DNA of 64,000 nt from Burkholderia lata (GTDB lineage Bacteria; Pseudomonadota; Gammaproteobacteria; Burkholderiales; Burkholderiaceae): NCBI RefSeq assembly GCF_000012945.1, contig NC_007510.1, forward strand, positions 434,001 through 498,000. Direction: 5' to 3'. Positions 8,892 to 18,611 of this stretch are shown piece by piece (the stretch's first letter is position 1; each line of letters begins with the position of its first letter). The position numbers and the translations under genes are program-made. The notes beneath the pieces are model-generated. The model saw only the letters and a program-made list of their open reading frames with translations, made no database searches and was not told the DNA's origin.

Positions 8892-9881
8892 TCAGCCTCC
8901 GATGAACGCTTCACGGAACGCGTCGATGGCGACGCGCAGCGAGAGTTGCGGTTGGTCGAGGTAGCTGACGAGCTTGCTGATCTGGTGATCGTTTTGCGCA
9001 TGGGCGTCGATCCACTCGGGATCGTCGATGTCGATGTTGTGGGCGGCGTAGGTCTGCGGGTCGACGACGCTCAGCAGCGTCTTCGCCGACGCGCCGTTGA
9101 AGCCGATGATGAGCCGTTCGCGCTCGGCGATCGTGCCGATGAAGATCGCGAGCTCGAAGTCGGCCTGCGCGACGAACGGCGCGATCAGTTCGAGCCAGAA
9201 CGCGGCGACGAGGCTGCGGTAGAACGGATCGACCGGCAGCGGCAGCGTGAGGCCGCGCTCGATGTGCGACGAGCCGCTCTGCATCACCGGCCGCAGCAGC
9301 GAGCCGAGCGCGAGCATCGCGCCGCGCAGCCGCACGGGATGACCGCTTTCGAGCAGCATCTCCTGGAGGCCGTACAGCGACTGGTGTTCGATGAAATCGT
9401 TGAAGGTGCCGTCATGCGACGTGCCGGGGCCGCCGACGTCGATCGGCACCTGCGTGTCGCCGAGCGCCTGCAGCGCGCCGGGCGGCTCGTCCTTGCCGAG
9501 CAGCGGCGGGATCTGCGTGGCGACGCGCGACCACAGCCGCGCGAACGCGAGCGGGCTGCGCGCGAGGAACGCGAGCGGCCGGTCGACCTCGAGCGCGGTG
9601 GCGCCGAGGAACGGGAAGCGGCGCATCGACACGTCGTGGCTCGCGACCATGTGGCCCGCGATCGCGAGCTTGCTGCGCGAGCCGAGGAACGCGAAATGCA
9701 TCGGCTTCGCATCCTCGTAGACGAGCTTCCAGCGCGGATCTTCCGCGAGCAGTTCGAGCGCCTGCGCGATCCAGCGGTCGAGCGTCTGCAGCAACTGCGG
9801 GTTGTGCGGGCTCTTCACGAAGTCGCCACGCGACGGAATCTTGCCGAAGTAGGCGATCTGCGCCTGTACGGTTTGCGTCAT
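8892..9881 (-). CDS. tagF: TagF-type T6SS-associated protein
   Basis: 329 residues, starting with IAYFGKIPSRGDFVK, the hallmark of the TagF/SciT (DUF2094) family. In Pseudomonas aeruginosa TagF is a post-translational repressor of T6SS firing acting through Fha; here no phosphatase domain is fused. Its ATG overlaps the tssM stop by 4 bp (ATGA, 9878-9881), which indicates translational coupling. It is a cytoplasmic protein by sequence. Confidence 0.93.
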   Translation of the reverse strand: MTQTVQAQIAYFGKIPSRGDFVKSPHNPQLLQTLDRWIAQALELLAEDPRWKLVYEDAKPMHFAFLGSRSKLAIAGHMVASHDVSMRRFPFLGATALEVDRPLAFLARSPLAFARLWSRVATQIPPLLGKDEPPGALQALGDTQVPIDVGGPGTSHDGTFNDFIEHQSLYGLQEMLLESGHPVRLRGAMLALGSLLRPVMQSGSSHIERGLTLPLPVDPFYRSLVAAFWLELIAPFVAQADFELAIFIGTIAERERLIIGFNGASAKTLLSVVDPQTYAAHNIDIDDPEWIDAHAQNDHQISKLVSYLDQPQLSLRVAIDAFREAFIGG

Positions 9882-12800
9882 TGCGCCCCCTGGGCATTCG
9901 TTGCGTTGGCGGCCGCGACGGCCGGCGCTGCGGCCGGCGTGCCCGTGCCGGCGGACTGGGTCGCGTTCTGCGCGGCGCCCGTGCTCGCGTCGGCGACCGA
10001 CGACGGCAGCTGCAGGCCGCGCAGGCTCTGCTGCTGCGGCTGGTCACCGCCACCGCCGGACGGTTGCGACGTGCTGATGATGCGCATCGTCACCGACACG
10101 TTCACGCTGCCCTGCGCCCACGTCAGGTCGAAGGTGCCGTCCGGACGGCGCTTGCGTTGCGCGGAGTTGATCAGCTTCTCGAGACCGTAGCGGCCCGGCT
10201 CGTTGACGAGCTGCACCGTGCGGCCGTCGAAGGTCGTCGCGGACAGCGTCGCGCCCGGCGAACCCTGCGGGTTCGGCCACACGAAGTTGGTCCACTGCGG
10301 CGGCGTGTTGCGGTAGCGCAGTTGCTGGCCGTCGATCGCGATCGTGTATTCCGTCGTGCCCGTGCTCGGCTGCGGCAGGATCTGGAACACGGTCTGCGGC
10401 TCGGACGACGCGGCGGCGCTGCCTGCCGCACCGCCGGCGAGCGGCGCGACCCAGCGCGCGAAGCCGCTGGTGAAGTCCGGCGTGAGGCCGATGCCCATGT
10501 CGCCCCACGTGCGGGCGGCGAGGGTGTCGCCGCGGCGCACCGCGAGCGGCCCGAGCGTCGTGCCGACGAACTTCGCGATCGAGCCGTCCGGACCGAACAC
10601 CTGCGCGATTTCACCGGCGCCGGCCTCGACCTTCGCGCTCGCCGCGAACGGGTACTTCGTCGCGAGCGAGTTCTGGAACGGCTGGTAGACCTGCGCGTTC
10701 CATACCTTGTTGACTTCCGCGCTGGCCGGCTGGATCACGACCGCGAACGCCTGCATCAGCGGCCGCACGAGCAGCGGACGCAGCGACTTGCGTTGCGAAT
10801 CGGTGAGGCCCGTCAGCATCTGCTCGTCGACCAGCTTCAGCGAATCGGCGAGTTCCGAGCCGTTGCCGTCGAGCGTCTGCTGCATCAGCTGGCGCGCGCC
10901 CGGGCCCGGGTCGCCCTGGTTCTTGATCACGTTGAAGCGCGTGCGGACCTTCGACAGCGAATCCATGTAGCCCTTGAGCATCGACGTGCCGTCATGCGTC
11001 GCGACGATCCGCGCGAGCCCGATGAACTCCTGGCCGATCGGACCCATCGGCACCTCGGCCGGATTGCCGTTGATGTCGATGTTGGCAGCCGCCACCTGGC
11101 CGGCCTGCGAGCGCGAGAACAGTTGCTTGACCCAGTTCACGACGCCCGTCTGCGCCTTCTTGATCGTCACGTTCGCGAGCGACGGGTTGTCCCACGACGT
11201 CTGGTCGTACGCGGTCTCGAGGATCTTGCGGATCGGCGAATCCTGCGGGTCGCCGAGGCGGTTCATCCCGTCGACGGCCTGGCCGAAGCTGCTGAAGCCC
11301 TGCACCGCGATGCCCTGCATGAACTTCTGCCAGTGCTGCGCGTACTCGGTCTTGTACATGCCGACGAGCGTCTTCTGGATCTGCTCGGGGCTGCCCTCGA
11401 GCGTCAGGTCATCCTGCGTCGACGTGTTCAGCACCCAGTCCTTCGCCTGCAGTTCCTTGGTCGCCGCGTCGCGGATCGCCGGCTGCACGTAGTCGAACCA
11501 CGCTTCGCGCGTGAACGTGCCCGGAATCGCGTAGCTGCCTGCCACGAGCCCCTGGTTGCCGTCGCCGACGATGCGCGCGATGGTCATCGGCGCGAAGCGG
11601 GTCGACGCGCGTGCCTTGATTTCCTCGTACACGCGCTGGCGGGCCGGCATGCCGCGCACGACGTGGCGCAGGTTCTCGCGGGTCTGGTCGACGAGCGCGA
11701 GGTTCGCGTCGATCATCGGCCAGTCGTCGTCGTTCACGCGGGACAGGTAGAACGAGATCATGCGCTCCGCGCTCTTGATCATCTCGTCACGCGGCATGTT
11801 GCCGCGATTCGTCTCGAGCCAGCCGCGCCAGAAGCGGGCGAGCTGGTCGGTCAGGTGCGCCTGCTCGACGTGACGCTTGTCGGACAGCATCAGGTACGTC
11901 TTGAGCGCGTTGTACGCGTCCTGCACGTTGGTCGGCGACGCGTCGCTGTAGAGGCCGCCCTGCGGTGCGGCCGGCTGCTGCGGGGCCGCGGCCGGCACGG
12001 TGCCGGATGCGGCCAGTGCGGCACCGGCCTGCGGCGCGGCACCTGCCGCGTTCGTCGAGACCGGCATCGCGCCACCCTGCACGGCGCCTGATTCGGGCGG
12101 GCGCGTCATCGGCACGAGCTGTTCGGGGTGCGCGTTCACGTCCTTCATGAACGACGCGAGGTTCTGCGACACCGGGGCCAGCAGGATCTGGCGCACGCCG
12201 TTGTAGTACTCGGTCAGCAGGTGCTGCTCGAGACGGTCGCCCTGGTACAGGCCGAGCGACACCGAAACCGGCTTGTCGCGGCGGAACTGTTCGAGCTGCT
12301 CGATCCGGTCTTCGAGGATGTCCATCGCCTGCAGGCGCGACTGCAGGTCGTTGCGGCCCTGCTGCAGGCGCGTGACGTTGTCGAGGTCGGCCTGCACGTT
12401 CGCGACGAGCTGCTGGTTGCCGATCGTCGACCAGGTCCAGCCGCCGAGCGCGAGCGCAAGCGCCGCGACGAAGCCGAAGAAGGTCGCGTAGCGCAGCCGC
12501 GTCTTGGTCGGGCTCGCGAACTGCCGCACCGTCTGGCGATCCGCGAAGATCACCTTCGAGAACAGGTCGCGCAGGAAGAAGCCGTTCTTCGAGAACGCAC
12601 TGTGCGGCTTCGGCAGTGCGGCGCCGTCGAGGCCGAAGCGATGCGCGATGCGCTGCGCGGCCGCGCTGTTGGTTTCGCCTTCCTGCAGCGCGCTGGTGAA
12701 GTAGAAGCCGCGGAAGATCGGCTTGTACTGGAACGGGTTGTTCTCGAACAGCGTCGCGAGGAACGCGCGCAGCGACGGCTTGATCGTCGAGAATTCGAGC

Positions 12801-13825
12801 GGGAAGCTCAACTGGCCCGGCGACAGCTGGTTGCCGCGCGACAGCGACAGCTGCGCGACGCTGATCTCCTTCAGCCCTTCGTAGAGTTCCTCGAAGTGCG
12901 TGTCGAACTGCGCGACGACGTCGCGCTTGTCGTCGGGCTCGTAGGGCAGGGTGGCGCCCCACACGCGGTCGTACTCGTGCTTGTCGCTGCTGCTGAAGAA
13001 TTCGGTGAAGCCGGTGATCAGGTCGGCCTTCGTGAACATCACGTAGACCGGCGCGAACACTTCGAGCTTCTCCGTCAGCTCCTGAACGCGCTGACGGAGG
13101 TTTTTCGCGAGGTTGATCGCAAATTCGGGGCGGTTGCCGGTGAGTTCGGCGATGCTCGCGGTGACGATGATGCCGTTGATCGGCGCCTTCGGGCGATAGC
13201 GCTTGAGCAGGCCGAGGAAGCCGAGCCATTCGCTGCGGTCTTCCTCGTGCACCGAATAGCGGCCGGCCGTGTCGAGCAGGATCCCCTCGGTCGTGAAGAA
13301 CCAGTCGCAGTTACGCGTACCGCCGATGCCGTGGATCACGGCGCTGTTCTTGTCCGCGAACGGGAATTGCAGGCCGGAATTGAGCACGGCGCTGCTCTTG
13401 CCCGCGGCCGGGTTGCCGATCACGATGTACCACGGCAGTTCGTACAGCGCGGAGCCGCCCGACACCTGGCCGATCTTCGACGTCTTGATCGTCTTCACCG
13501 CATCGGACAGGCGCGTGCGCAGCACGTCCAGGTCGGCCGTCTTCGAGTCGGGGGCGAGTGCGGCGGCGGCGGGCGCGGCGATCTTGCCGGTTTCCGCCTG
13601 CTCTTCCAGCACCTGGCCGAGCTGCTGGTTCGCGCGCTTCACGCGCCAGCGGCGCCACAGCGCGACGACGAGCCACAGTGCGAGGATCGTCGCGAACGCG
13701 ATCGCCGCCCACAGGAGCGGCAGTTGCAGCATGTCGGCGACGATGAAGAGAATGGCCGCTAGCGCGACGATCCCGACGATCGAGAGCGTACGCGGATGAG
13801 TCAGCACGTTGAGGATGCGTTGCAT
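9878..13825 (-). CDS. tssM: TssM (IcmF-like) T6SS inner-membrane complex protein
   Basis: 1315 residues from ATG 13825 (MQRILNVLTHPRTL); the frame extends to 13915 but the added residues lack family likeness. Two N-terminal membrane helices lie at about residues 13-33 and 35-57. A Walker A motif GNPAAGKS occupies residues 137-144, so the NTPase site is intact. A third membrane helix (FFGFVAALALALGGW) follows the cytoplasmic domain, and a large periplasmic part ends in the IcmF C-terminal beta domain. TssM joins TssL and TssJ to form the channel across the envelope. An Ala/Pro-rich low-complexity insert lies around 11,930-12,090. Confidence 0.96.
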   Translation of the reverse strand: MQRILNVLTHPRTLSIVGIVALAAILFIVADMLQLPLLWAAIAFATILALWLVVALWRRWRVKRANQQLGQVLEEQAETGKIAAPAAAALAPDSKTADLDVLRTRLSDAVKTIKTSKIGQVSGGSALYELPWYIVIGNPAAGKSSAVLNSGLQFPFADKNSAVIHGIGGTRNCDWFFTTEGILLDTAGRYSVHEEDRSEWLGFLGLLKRYRPKAPINGIIVTASIAELTGNRPEFAINLAKNLRQRVQELTEKLEVFAPVYVMFTKADLITGFTEFFSSSDKHEYDRVWGATLPYEPDDKRDVVAQFDTHFEELYEGLKEISVAQLSLSRGNQLSPGQLSFPLEFSTIKPSLRAFLATLFENNPFQYKPIFRGFYFTSALQEGETNSAAAQRIAHRFGLDGAALPKPHSAFSKNGFFLRDLFSKVIFADRQTVRQFASPTKTRLRYATFFGFVAALALALGGWTWSTIGNQQLVANVQADLDNVTRLQQGRNDLQSRLQAMDILEDRIEQLEQFRRDKPVSVSLGLYQGDRLEQHLLTEYYNGVRQILLAPVSQNLASFMKDVNAHPEQLVPMTRPPESGAVQGGAMPVSTNAAGAAPQAGAALAASGTVPAAAPQQPAAPQGGLYSDASPTNVQDAYNALKTYLMLSDKRHVEQAHLTDQLARFWRGWLETNRGNMPRDEMIKSAERMISFYLSRVNDDDWPMIDANLALVDQTRENLRHVVRGMPARQRVYEEIKARASTRFAPMTIARIVGDGNQGLVAGSYAIPGTFTREAWFDYVQPAIRDAATKELQAKDWVLNTSTQDDLTLEGSPEQIQKTLVGMYKTEYAQHWQKFMQGIAVQGFSSFGQAVDGMNRLGDPQDSPIRKILETAYDQTSWDNPSLANVTIKKAQTGVVNWVKQLFSRSQAGQVAAANIDINGNPAEVPMGPIGQEFIGLARIVATHDGTSMLKGYMDSLSKVRTRFNVIKNQGDPGPGARQLMQQTLDGNGSELADSLKLVDEQMLTGLTDSQRKSLRPLLVRPLMQAFAVVIQPASAEVNKVWNAQVYQPFQNSLATKYPFAASAKVEAGAGEIAQVFGPDGSIAKFVGTTLGPLAVRRGDTLAARTWGDMGIGLTPDFTSGFARWVAPLAGGAAGSAAASSEPQTVFQILPQPSTGTTEYTIAIDGQQLRYRNTPPQWTNFVWPNPQGSPGATLSATTFDGRTVQLVNEPGRYGLEKLINSAQRKRRPDGTFDLTWAQGSVNVSVTMRIISTSQPSGGGGDQPQQQSLRGLQLPSSVADASTGAAQNATQSAGTGTPAAAPAVAAANATNAQGAQ

Positions 13826-14126
13826 AGGACGTTCAGGTTCCGGTGCGATTCGGTGAGGCGACGCAGGCGCGCCGAGCGGCAAGGGTGGCGCCGCGATGTG
13901 TCGCCATGCTGTCAAACGGGATGAAGGGGGCGGGCATCAATGCGCTCGCGGCATCGGAGAAGGCGCGCGCATTAATGAAAGGACGCTGTGAGATTTAAAA
14001 CGGAAGCGGCGGCCGGAAAAAATCGCGCACCGGAATGCATGATTTTTTGCGCCGCCCATATCGTTTCCTGCCGGGATATTAAAAAGCCCCATGCCGCCCT
14101 CATTATTTCCTGTCCGGCAGCCCTGG
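13826..14126. other. Intergenic region before tssM with an inverted repeat
   Basis: About 300 bases without a gene, between the tagX stop and the tssM start, both on the - strand. It is AT-richer than the surroundings. AAAAAATC (14017-14024) and GATTTTTT (14041-14048) form a perfect 8-bp inverted repeat with a 16-nt spacer. This is a likely place for a tssM promoter or control site, but I cannot assign clear -35/-10 boxes. Confidence 0.35.
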
Positions 14127-14972
14127 CTAGCTGCCGCGTCCCAGTTTAAAACCGGGTTTATGGTATTCCACGTGCCCGAGATCCATCATTTTCCAGCGGC
14201 CCCCCCAGGTCAGGCCAACCTGTTCGGCGACCTGGCCATACAGCTGGTAGCCGCGCATCGCCCACGGATCTTTCTCGGAAATGACCAGCTTGCCGTCGCG
14301 CAGGAATGCGTTGTCGGCCGCCAGCCCGAATTGGTGATAACTCTGGAAGGCTGCCGCGTTGGTCACGCTACCGCCCATCTGCGCCAGCCGGTTCTGTCGT
14401 TCCGGGCTCCGATAACCTTCCAGCAACGCCATTTCATAACCATACTGTTCGTGCATGATCTTGTAGACCAGCAGCAAACGCGTACGGAAATCCGGATCCA
14501 GCAGGTTCCAGTCGCGGCTCGCATCCTTCAGCGCCGGACGTACCTGTTCGACTTCCTTGGTGGCGAAGACTTCCGGCGGCAGCGGCGGGGGCGGCACGAG
14601 CTGTTCGCCCTGCAGCAGCGCGGCGATCTTCTCGTCGGGCACGCGCGCCGTGTCGTCGTACTGGAACAATTGCCGGCCGCGTAACGCAATGGCGACCAAT
14701 GGCGGCGTCGCAAGAATACCTGCCGATACCATAATCATCAAGCGCCGGCGAATCAGTAAATTTTGCACGTCGTTTAAAGCACCGCGCGTAACGCTTGCCG
14801 ATTTAACAATCTGACTTCGCGTACGCGAGGCGCGATCGTTCGCACGGCGCGTTAGACGGCCGTGAAACTGGGCGACGGATTCGAATACGGTCGCGCGGAT
14901 ACCCGGTAAAAGCAACAGTGCCGCAACCGCTACGGCAAGGGCGAAATAGGCGACGAGTGCGACGGCAATCAA
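14127..14972 (-). CDS. tagX: TagX-like M15-family peptidoglycan peptidase, T6SS-associated
   Basis: 281 residues if started at TTG 14972, which has GGGGA five bases upstream; no ATG is available, so the exact start is uncertain. A membrane helix covers residues 1-24, and a second hydrophobic stretch lies near residues 78-95. The catalytic domain has SYHQFGLAAD (residues 211-220, zinc ligands His213 and Asp220) and GGRWKMMDLGH with His267 as the third ligand, the pattern of the Peptidase_M15_4 group. In Acinetobacter TagX is an L,D-endopeptidase that opens peptidoglycan for T6SS assembly; the same role is inferred here. It is upstream of tssM on the same strand. Confidence 0.85.
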   Translation of the reverse strand: MIAVALVAYFALAVAVAALLLLPGIRATVFESVAQFHGRLTRRANDRASRTRSQIVKSASVTRGALNDVQNLLIRRRLMIMVSAGILATPPLVAIALRGRQLFQYDDTARVPDEKIAALLQGEQLVPPPPLPPEVFATKEVEQVRPALKDASRDWNLLDPDFRTRLLLVYKIMHEQYGYEMALLEGYRSPERQNRLAQMGGSVTNAAAFQSYHQFGLAADNAFLRDGKLVISEKDPWAMRGYQLYGQVAEQVGLTWGGRWKMMDLGHVEYHKPGFKLGRGS

Positions 14973-15093
14973 CGAAATCCCCGGAAATTGGAATTGATTG
15001 TGTTTTGCAATGCTTGCTCTTAGAATCAGGCTGCTTCGAGAGGCCGGGCTATATTATCGCGGTGAATTAAACCAGGATTCAATGAGACGCTGA

Positions 15094-16047
15094 ATGAGTG
15101 CGCCGGAAAATTCAAATTCGAAATCTCCGCCCAGCCTGCTGTCCGATACCAAACCGGCAGGCGACGGAGCTCAGCAGTCGCGCATTCTCGCGAATCTGGA
15201 AGGACGTGTCACGCCCCCGGCCGAACCGCCGCGCCGTTCGCTGAAGGCGCCGATCGCCGCCGTCGTGGCGCTGGTGGTTGCCGTCGGTGGCTGGGGCGCA
15301 TGGCGCATGCAGCATTCCGGCGAGCAGGTTGCCGCCGTCGCGGCCGAGGCCGCGCCTGCCGCAGCCGCACCGGCGAAGGCCGCAGCGGCCAGCGATGCCG
15401 CCGTGCAGGTCGCGCAGAATACCGCGTCCGCCGCATCCGCCGTGCAACCGGCCACGATCGTCAACGACGACGCGGCTTCCCGAACCGTTGCTTCCGCATC
15501 GTCCGCGTCCGCCGCGGACAACAGCCGTCTGTCGCGCGCGCTTGCCAATGGCGCCGACGACGCATCGGGCGCAGCCACGGCCGGTGCGGCCGCCGCCGCC
15601 GCCGCGACGACCAAAACCGCGAAGGCCGACGCCGCGAAGGGCGCGAAGGTCGCCGCGCACGGCAAGACCGACACGAAGGCCGATGCCAAGGCCGAGGCCC
15701 GCAAGCGCCGCAAGGAACAGCAGGCCGAGCTCGCGCAGGCGAAGAAGCACCGCGACGCGACGCCGGTCCGTACCGCGAAGGCGGGCGGGAAGGACGATCC
15801 GGATGCGGATCTGCTCGCGGCGCTCGTCGCGCGCACGAAGCCGGCCGACAAGAAACTCGCCGCGCAGAAGGCGCAGGCCGTGCCGACCAAGACGGCCGCG
15901 ACGACCGGCTCGCTGGCGTCCCGCGTGAAAGAGTGTTCGGAGCGCGGTTTCTTCGAGGATCAACTGTGCCGCTGGCGCGTCTGCGAGGGTCACTGGGGCA
16001 AGGACCCTGCGTGCCCGAGCGCCGCGCAGTCGGAGACGCGGCAGTAA
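15094..16047 (+). CDS. Single-pass inner-membrane protein, Ala-rich stalk and Cys-rich tail
   Basis: 317 residues; family not recognised. Residues 1-50 are cytoplasmic and Pro/Ser-rich. One membrane helix (IAAVVALVVAVGGWGAW) lies near residues 54-70. A long Ala-rich, then Lys/Ala-rich stalk follows (residues ~75-270). The last ~45 residues are compact, with four cysteines in the order CSERGFFEDQLC, WRVC, PACP. The layout suggests a periplasmic domain held away from the membrane, with possible disulfides. It is divergent from tagX with a shared ~120 bp control region, so a T6SS accessory role is plausible but unproved. Confidence 0.72.
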   Translation: MSAPENSNSKSPPSLLSDTKPAGDGAQQSRILANLEGRVTPPAEPPRRSLKAPIAAVVALVVAVGGWGAWRMQHSGEQVAAVAAEAAPAAAAPAKAAAASDAAVQVAQNTASAASAVQPATIVNDDAASRTVASASSASAADNSRLSRALANGADDASGAATAGAAAAAAATTKTAKADAAKGAKVAAHGKTDTKADAKAEARKRRKEQQAELAQAKKHRDATPVRTAKAGGKDDPDADLLAALVARTKPADKKLAAQKAQAVPTKTAATTGSLASRVKECSERGFFEDQLCRWRVCEGHWGKDPACPSAAQSETRQ

Positions 16048-16253
16048 CGCGTCTAGCACGTGTCGACCCGCCGCACCTGCGCCGCCCGTTGGGCGGCGCG
16101 TTGCTTTTGGGGGTACGGAATCGGACGGTATGATGCGCGTGACGCTGTCACCGGCGCGTCATGCCCGTCGGGCATACGTCTCCTTTCCTTTTCCGGCGCG
16201 GGCGCGCGACCCGCTTTGCGCGGCGCGCCGTGCGCAGCACGACCTTCGACACG

Positions 16254-17279
16254 ATGGACCTGATCGTACAGACTTACGGCGCCGATACGTCCGGCATGGT
16301 GTGCGGATTCCGCTTCGTTCCCGGCGGATCCGGTGCGACGCTCGATGCGGACGCGGCCGCCGCATGGCTGCGCACGTGCCGCGCGCACGATCTCGCATCG
16401 GACGATTTCGTCTGGCTGCACTTCAATCTCGCGCACGGCGCGAGCGAGCGCTGGATGCGCACGCATCTCGGGCTGCCCGACAGCTTCTTCGAATTCCTCC
16501 ACGAAGGCTCGCGCTCGACGCGCATCGAGCAGGAAGACGGCGCGTTGCGCGCGGTCGTCAACGACGTGATGTTCAACCTCGAACTGACGCCGTCGGAGAT
16601 CGCGACGCTGTTCGTCCACGTCGAGCGGCGCATCATGGTCACCGCGCGGCTCAAGCCGCTGCGCTCGGTCGACACGCTGCGCGCATGCGTGCGCGACGGC
16701 GAGCAGTTCAGGTCGCCCGCGGAACTGCTCGTGCACCTGCTGCGCGACCAGGCCGACCTGCTGAGCCAGATCATGCGGCGCACGAGCGTCGACGTCGACC
16801 GCATCGAGGATCGCTTCCTGTCGCAGCGGCTCACGTCGAGCCGCATCGAGCTCGGCGCGATGCGCCGCACGCTGACGCGCCTGCAGCGCATGCTCGCGCC
16901 CGAGCCCGGGTCGATCTTCCGGCTGCTCGCGAAACCGCCTGCGTGGCTGCATCTGGAAGACGTGCAGGAGCTGCGCGAATCGACCGAAGAGTTCTCGCTG
17001 GTGCTGGCCGATCTGGCGGGGCTCAACGAGCGGATCAAGCTGCTGCAGGAAGAGATCGGTTCGCGTCTCGACGAGCAGAACAACCGGACGCTGTTCACGC
17101 TGACGCTCGTGACCGTGATCGCGCTGCCGATCAACATCGTCGCCGGCTTCTTCGGGATGAACGTCGGCGGCGTGCCGTTCTCGGAGAACAAGCACGGCTT
17201 CTGGCTGATGGTGCTGCTGGTCGCGGGTTTCACGGGGCTCGCCGCGTGGTGGGCGTTCCGCCGGCGCGACGACCGTTAG
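16254..17279 (+). CDS. CorA/ZntB-family metal cation transporter
   Basis: 341 residues from ATG 16254; the longer frame to 16161 adds Arg-rich residues not typical of the family. A large cytoplasmic N-terminal domain is followed by a long helix and two C-terminal membrane helices (LFTLTLVTVIALPINIVAGF and FWLMVLLVAGFTGLAAWW). The signature GMN is present in FFGMNVGGVPF between them. The family forms pentameric inner-membrane channels for Mg, Ni, Co or Zn. The likeness is closer to ZntB than to classical CorA, but the substrate cannot be told from sequence. Confidence 0.9.
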   Translation: MDLIVQTYGADTSGMVCGFRFVPGGSGATLDADAAAAWLRTCRAHDLASDDFVWLHFNLAHGASERWMRTHLGLPDSFFEFLHEGSRSTRIEQEDGALRAVVNDVMFNLELTPSEIATLFVHVERRIMVTARLKPLRSVDTLRACVRDGEQFRSPAELLVHLLRDQADLLSQIMRRTSVDVDRIEDRFLSQRLTSSRIELGAMRRTLTRLQRMLAPEPGSIFRLLAKPPAWLHLEDVQELRESTEEFSLVLADLAGLNERIKLLQEEIGSRLDEQNNRTLFTLTLVTVIALPINIVAGFFGMNVGGVPFSENKHGFWLMVLLVAGFTGLAAWWAFRRRDDR

Positions 17280-17295
17280 GGCCGTCGTCGCCGCG

Positions 17296-17448
17296 TCAGC
17301 GCAGCAGCGCGATTGCGCGTTCGCCGATCACCATCCCGAGCAGGCCCACGAGCGCGACGAGCGGCGGGGCCGGCGAGCGCACGTGCAGCAGCGCGTACAG
17401 CACGCCGACGCCGAGGCCCACCGCGAGCGACATCACGTAATCCATCAT
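17296..17448 (-). CDS. XapX-domain small membrane protein (DUF1427)
   Basis: 50 residues, starting MMDYVMSLAVGLGVGVLY and ending in ERAIALLR; two short hydrophobic helices are joined by HVRSPAPP, the usual XapX layout of about 50 residues. GGGAGA lies seven bases before the ATG. The gene begins 24 bp after the quinone oxidoreductase stop on the same strand, so the two are probably one transcript. The role of XapX proteins is unknown. Confidence 0.82.
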   Translation of the reverse strand: MMDYVMSLAVGLGVGVLYALLHVRSPAPPLVALVGLLGMVIGERAIALLR

Positions 17449-17472
17449 GGCGGTCTCCCGTGTGGTCCGGTG

Positions 17473-18450
17473 TCAGGGCTTGAGGATGACGCGCTCGCGC
17501 GCACCGGCCAGCACCGCGCGATACGCGTCGTGTGCGCGCTCGAGTGGATACACGTAGTCGTCGCCGATCGGGAACGGGCGCAGCGTGCCGTTGCCGAAGC
17601 CGGGCGCGAGCGTGTCGAGGATCTGCGCCACTGCGGCGCCGCCGAGCTGCAGCGAATCGACGCCCACGAACGTGTGCTGGCCGCGATAGAACGCGAAGAT
17701 GTCGAACGGCACGCTGCGGTCGATCGTCGAGATGAAGATCTGCCGTGCCCCGATCGCCATCGACGCGTTCGCCGCTTCGAAATACGGGCTGCCGACCGTG
17801 TTGTAGACGATGTCCGCGCCGTGGCCGCCGGTTGCCGCGCGCACCGCGTCGGCGACCGGTTCTTTCGACGCGTCGATCATGCGCACGTCGCCCGATGCAT
17901 GGCCGCGATAGCCGCCGGCGCTGCGCTCGACGCCGATCACGGTCGCGCCGTGCGCGGTCGCGAGCTGGATCGCGGCCTGGCCGACCTTGCCGTTCGCGCC
18001 GAACACGAGCACGACGTCGCCGGCCGTCGGTATGCCGGCGCGGCGCAAGCCCTCATAGGCGGTGACGAACGGCACGCCGACGCCGGCCGCTTCGTCGAGC
18101 GTCAGCACCGCGGGCTTGCGGCGCACCAGGGCCGCGTCGAGCACGAGCCATTCCGCATGCGAGCCGTCGCGATGCACGCCGAGATCGCCGCCCGAGCCCC
18201 ACACCGGCGCGCCGATCCAGCCGTCCGGGCCGCTGCGCACGATGCCGGCCCAGTCGCGCCCGGGCGTGCGCGGCCACACCGCGTGCGGCATGCGGCCGAG
18301 CGCGGCCTTCACGTCGCTCGGGTTCACGCCGGCCGCGCGCACCTCGATCAGCATCTGGCCGTCGGCCGGGACGGGCGGGTCGATTTCCCTGACCCGCGCG
18401 TCGAGCGACTCGATGTCGGCGGCGGGGGCGTCGAAGCGGATGCTGCGCAT
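17473..18450 (-). CDS. NADPH:quinone oxidoreductase, zinc-less MDR family
   Basis: 325 residues. The N-terminal GroES-like domain has VRAAGVNPSDVKAALG and PRTPGRDWAGIV; the Rossmann part has VLVFGANGKVGQAAIQLA for NADPH binding. Zinc-binding cysteines of alcohol dehydrogenases are absent, which points to the quinone oxidoreductase branch. GGAGA precedes the ATG at 18450. The gene faces a LysR regulator across 161 bp, a common arrangement when the regulator controls the oxidoreductase. The substrate is not known. Confidence 0.88.
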   Translation of the reverse strand: MRSIRFDAPAADIESLDARVREIDPPVPADGQMLIEVRAAGVNPSDVKAALGRMPHAVWPRTPGRDWAGIVRSGPDGWIGAPVWGSGGDLGVHRDGSHAEWLVLDAALVRRKPAVLTLDEAAGVGVPFVTAYEGLRRAGIPTAGDVVLVFGANGKVGQAAIQLATAHGATVIGVERSAGGYRGHASGDVRMIDASKEPVADAVRAATGGHGADIVYNTVGSPYFEAANASMAIGARQIFISTIDRSVPFDIFAFYRGQHTFVGVDSLQLGGAAVAQILDTLAPGFGNGTLRPFPIGDDYVYPLERAHDAYRAVLAGARERVILKP

Positions 18451-18611
18451 GATGATCTCCGTGGCGGATGGCTGTCGCGCGGCCCGGCGTGGCGGGGCGT
18501 ACAGCGGGTGAAAAGGATGAATGCAGTCTAGTCGGCCCGGTTTGACGCGGAAACGTGCAAAGGCGGATGATTGTTTTGCGATAGACGCATAGCCAAATCC
18601 AAAGGCCCCGA

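Noticed and set aside
7403..8905. 500-codon + strand frame spanning the cassette end and the OmpA gene
   Set aside because: Crosses the immunity remnant in another frame and is antisense to an OmpA-like gene with signal peptide and domain.
12128..13762. 544-codon + strand frame opposite tssM
   Set aside because: Same reason; low-complexity Arg/Glu-rich translation antisense to an intact tssM.
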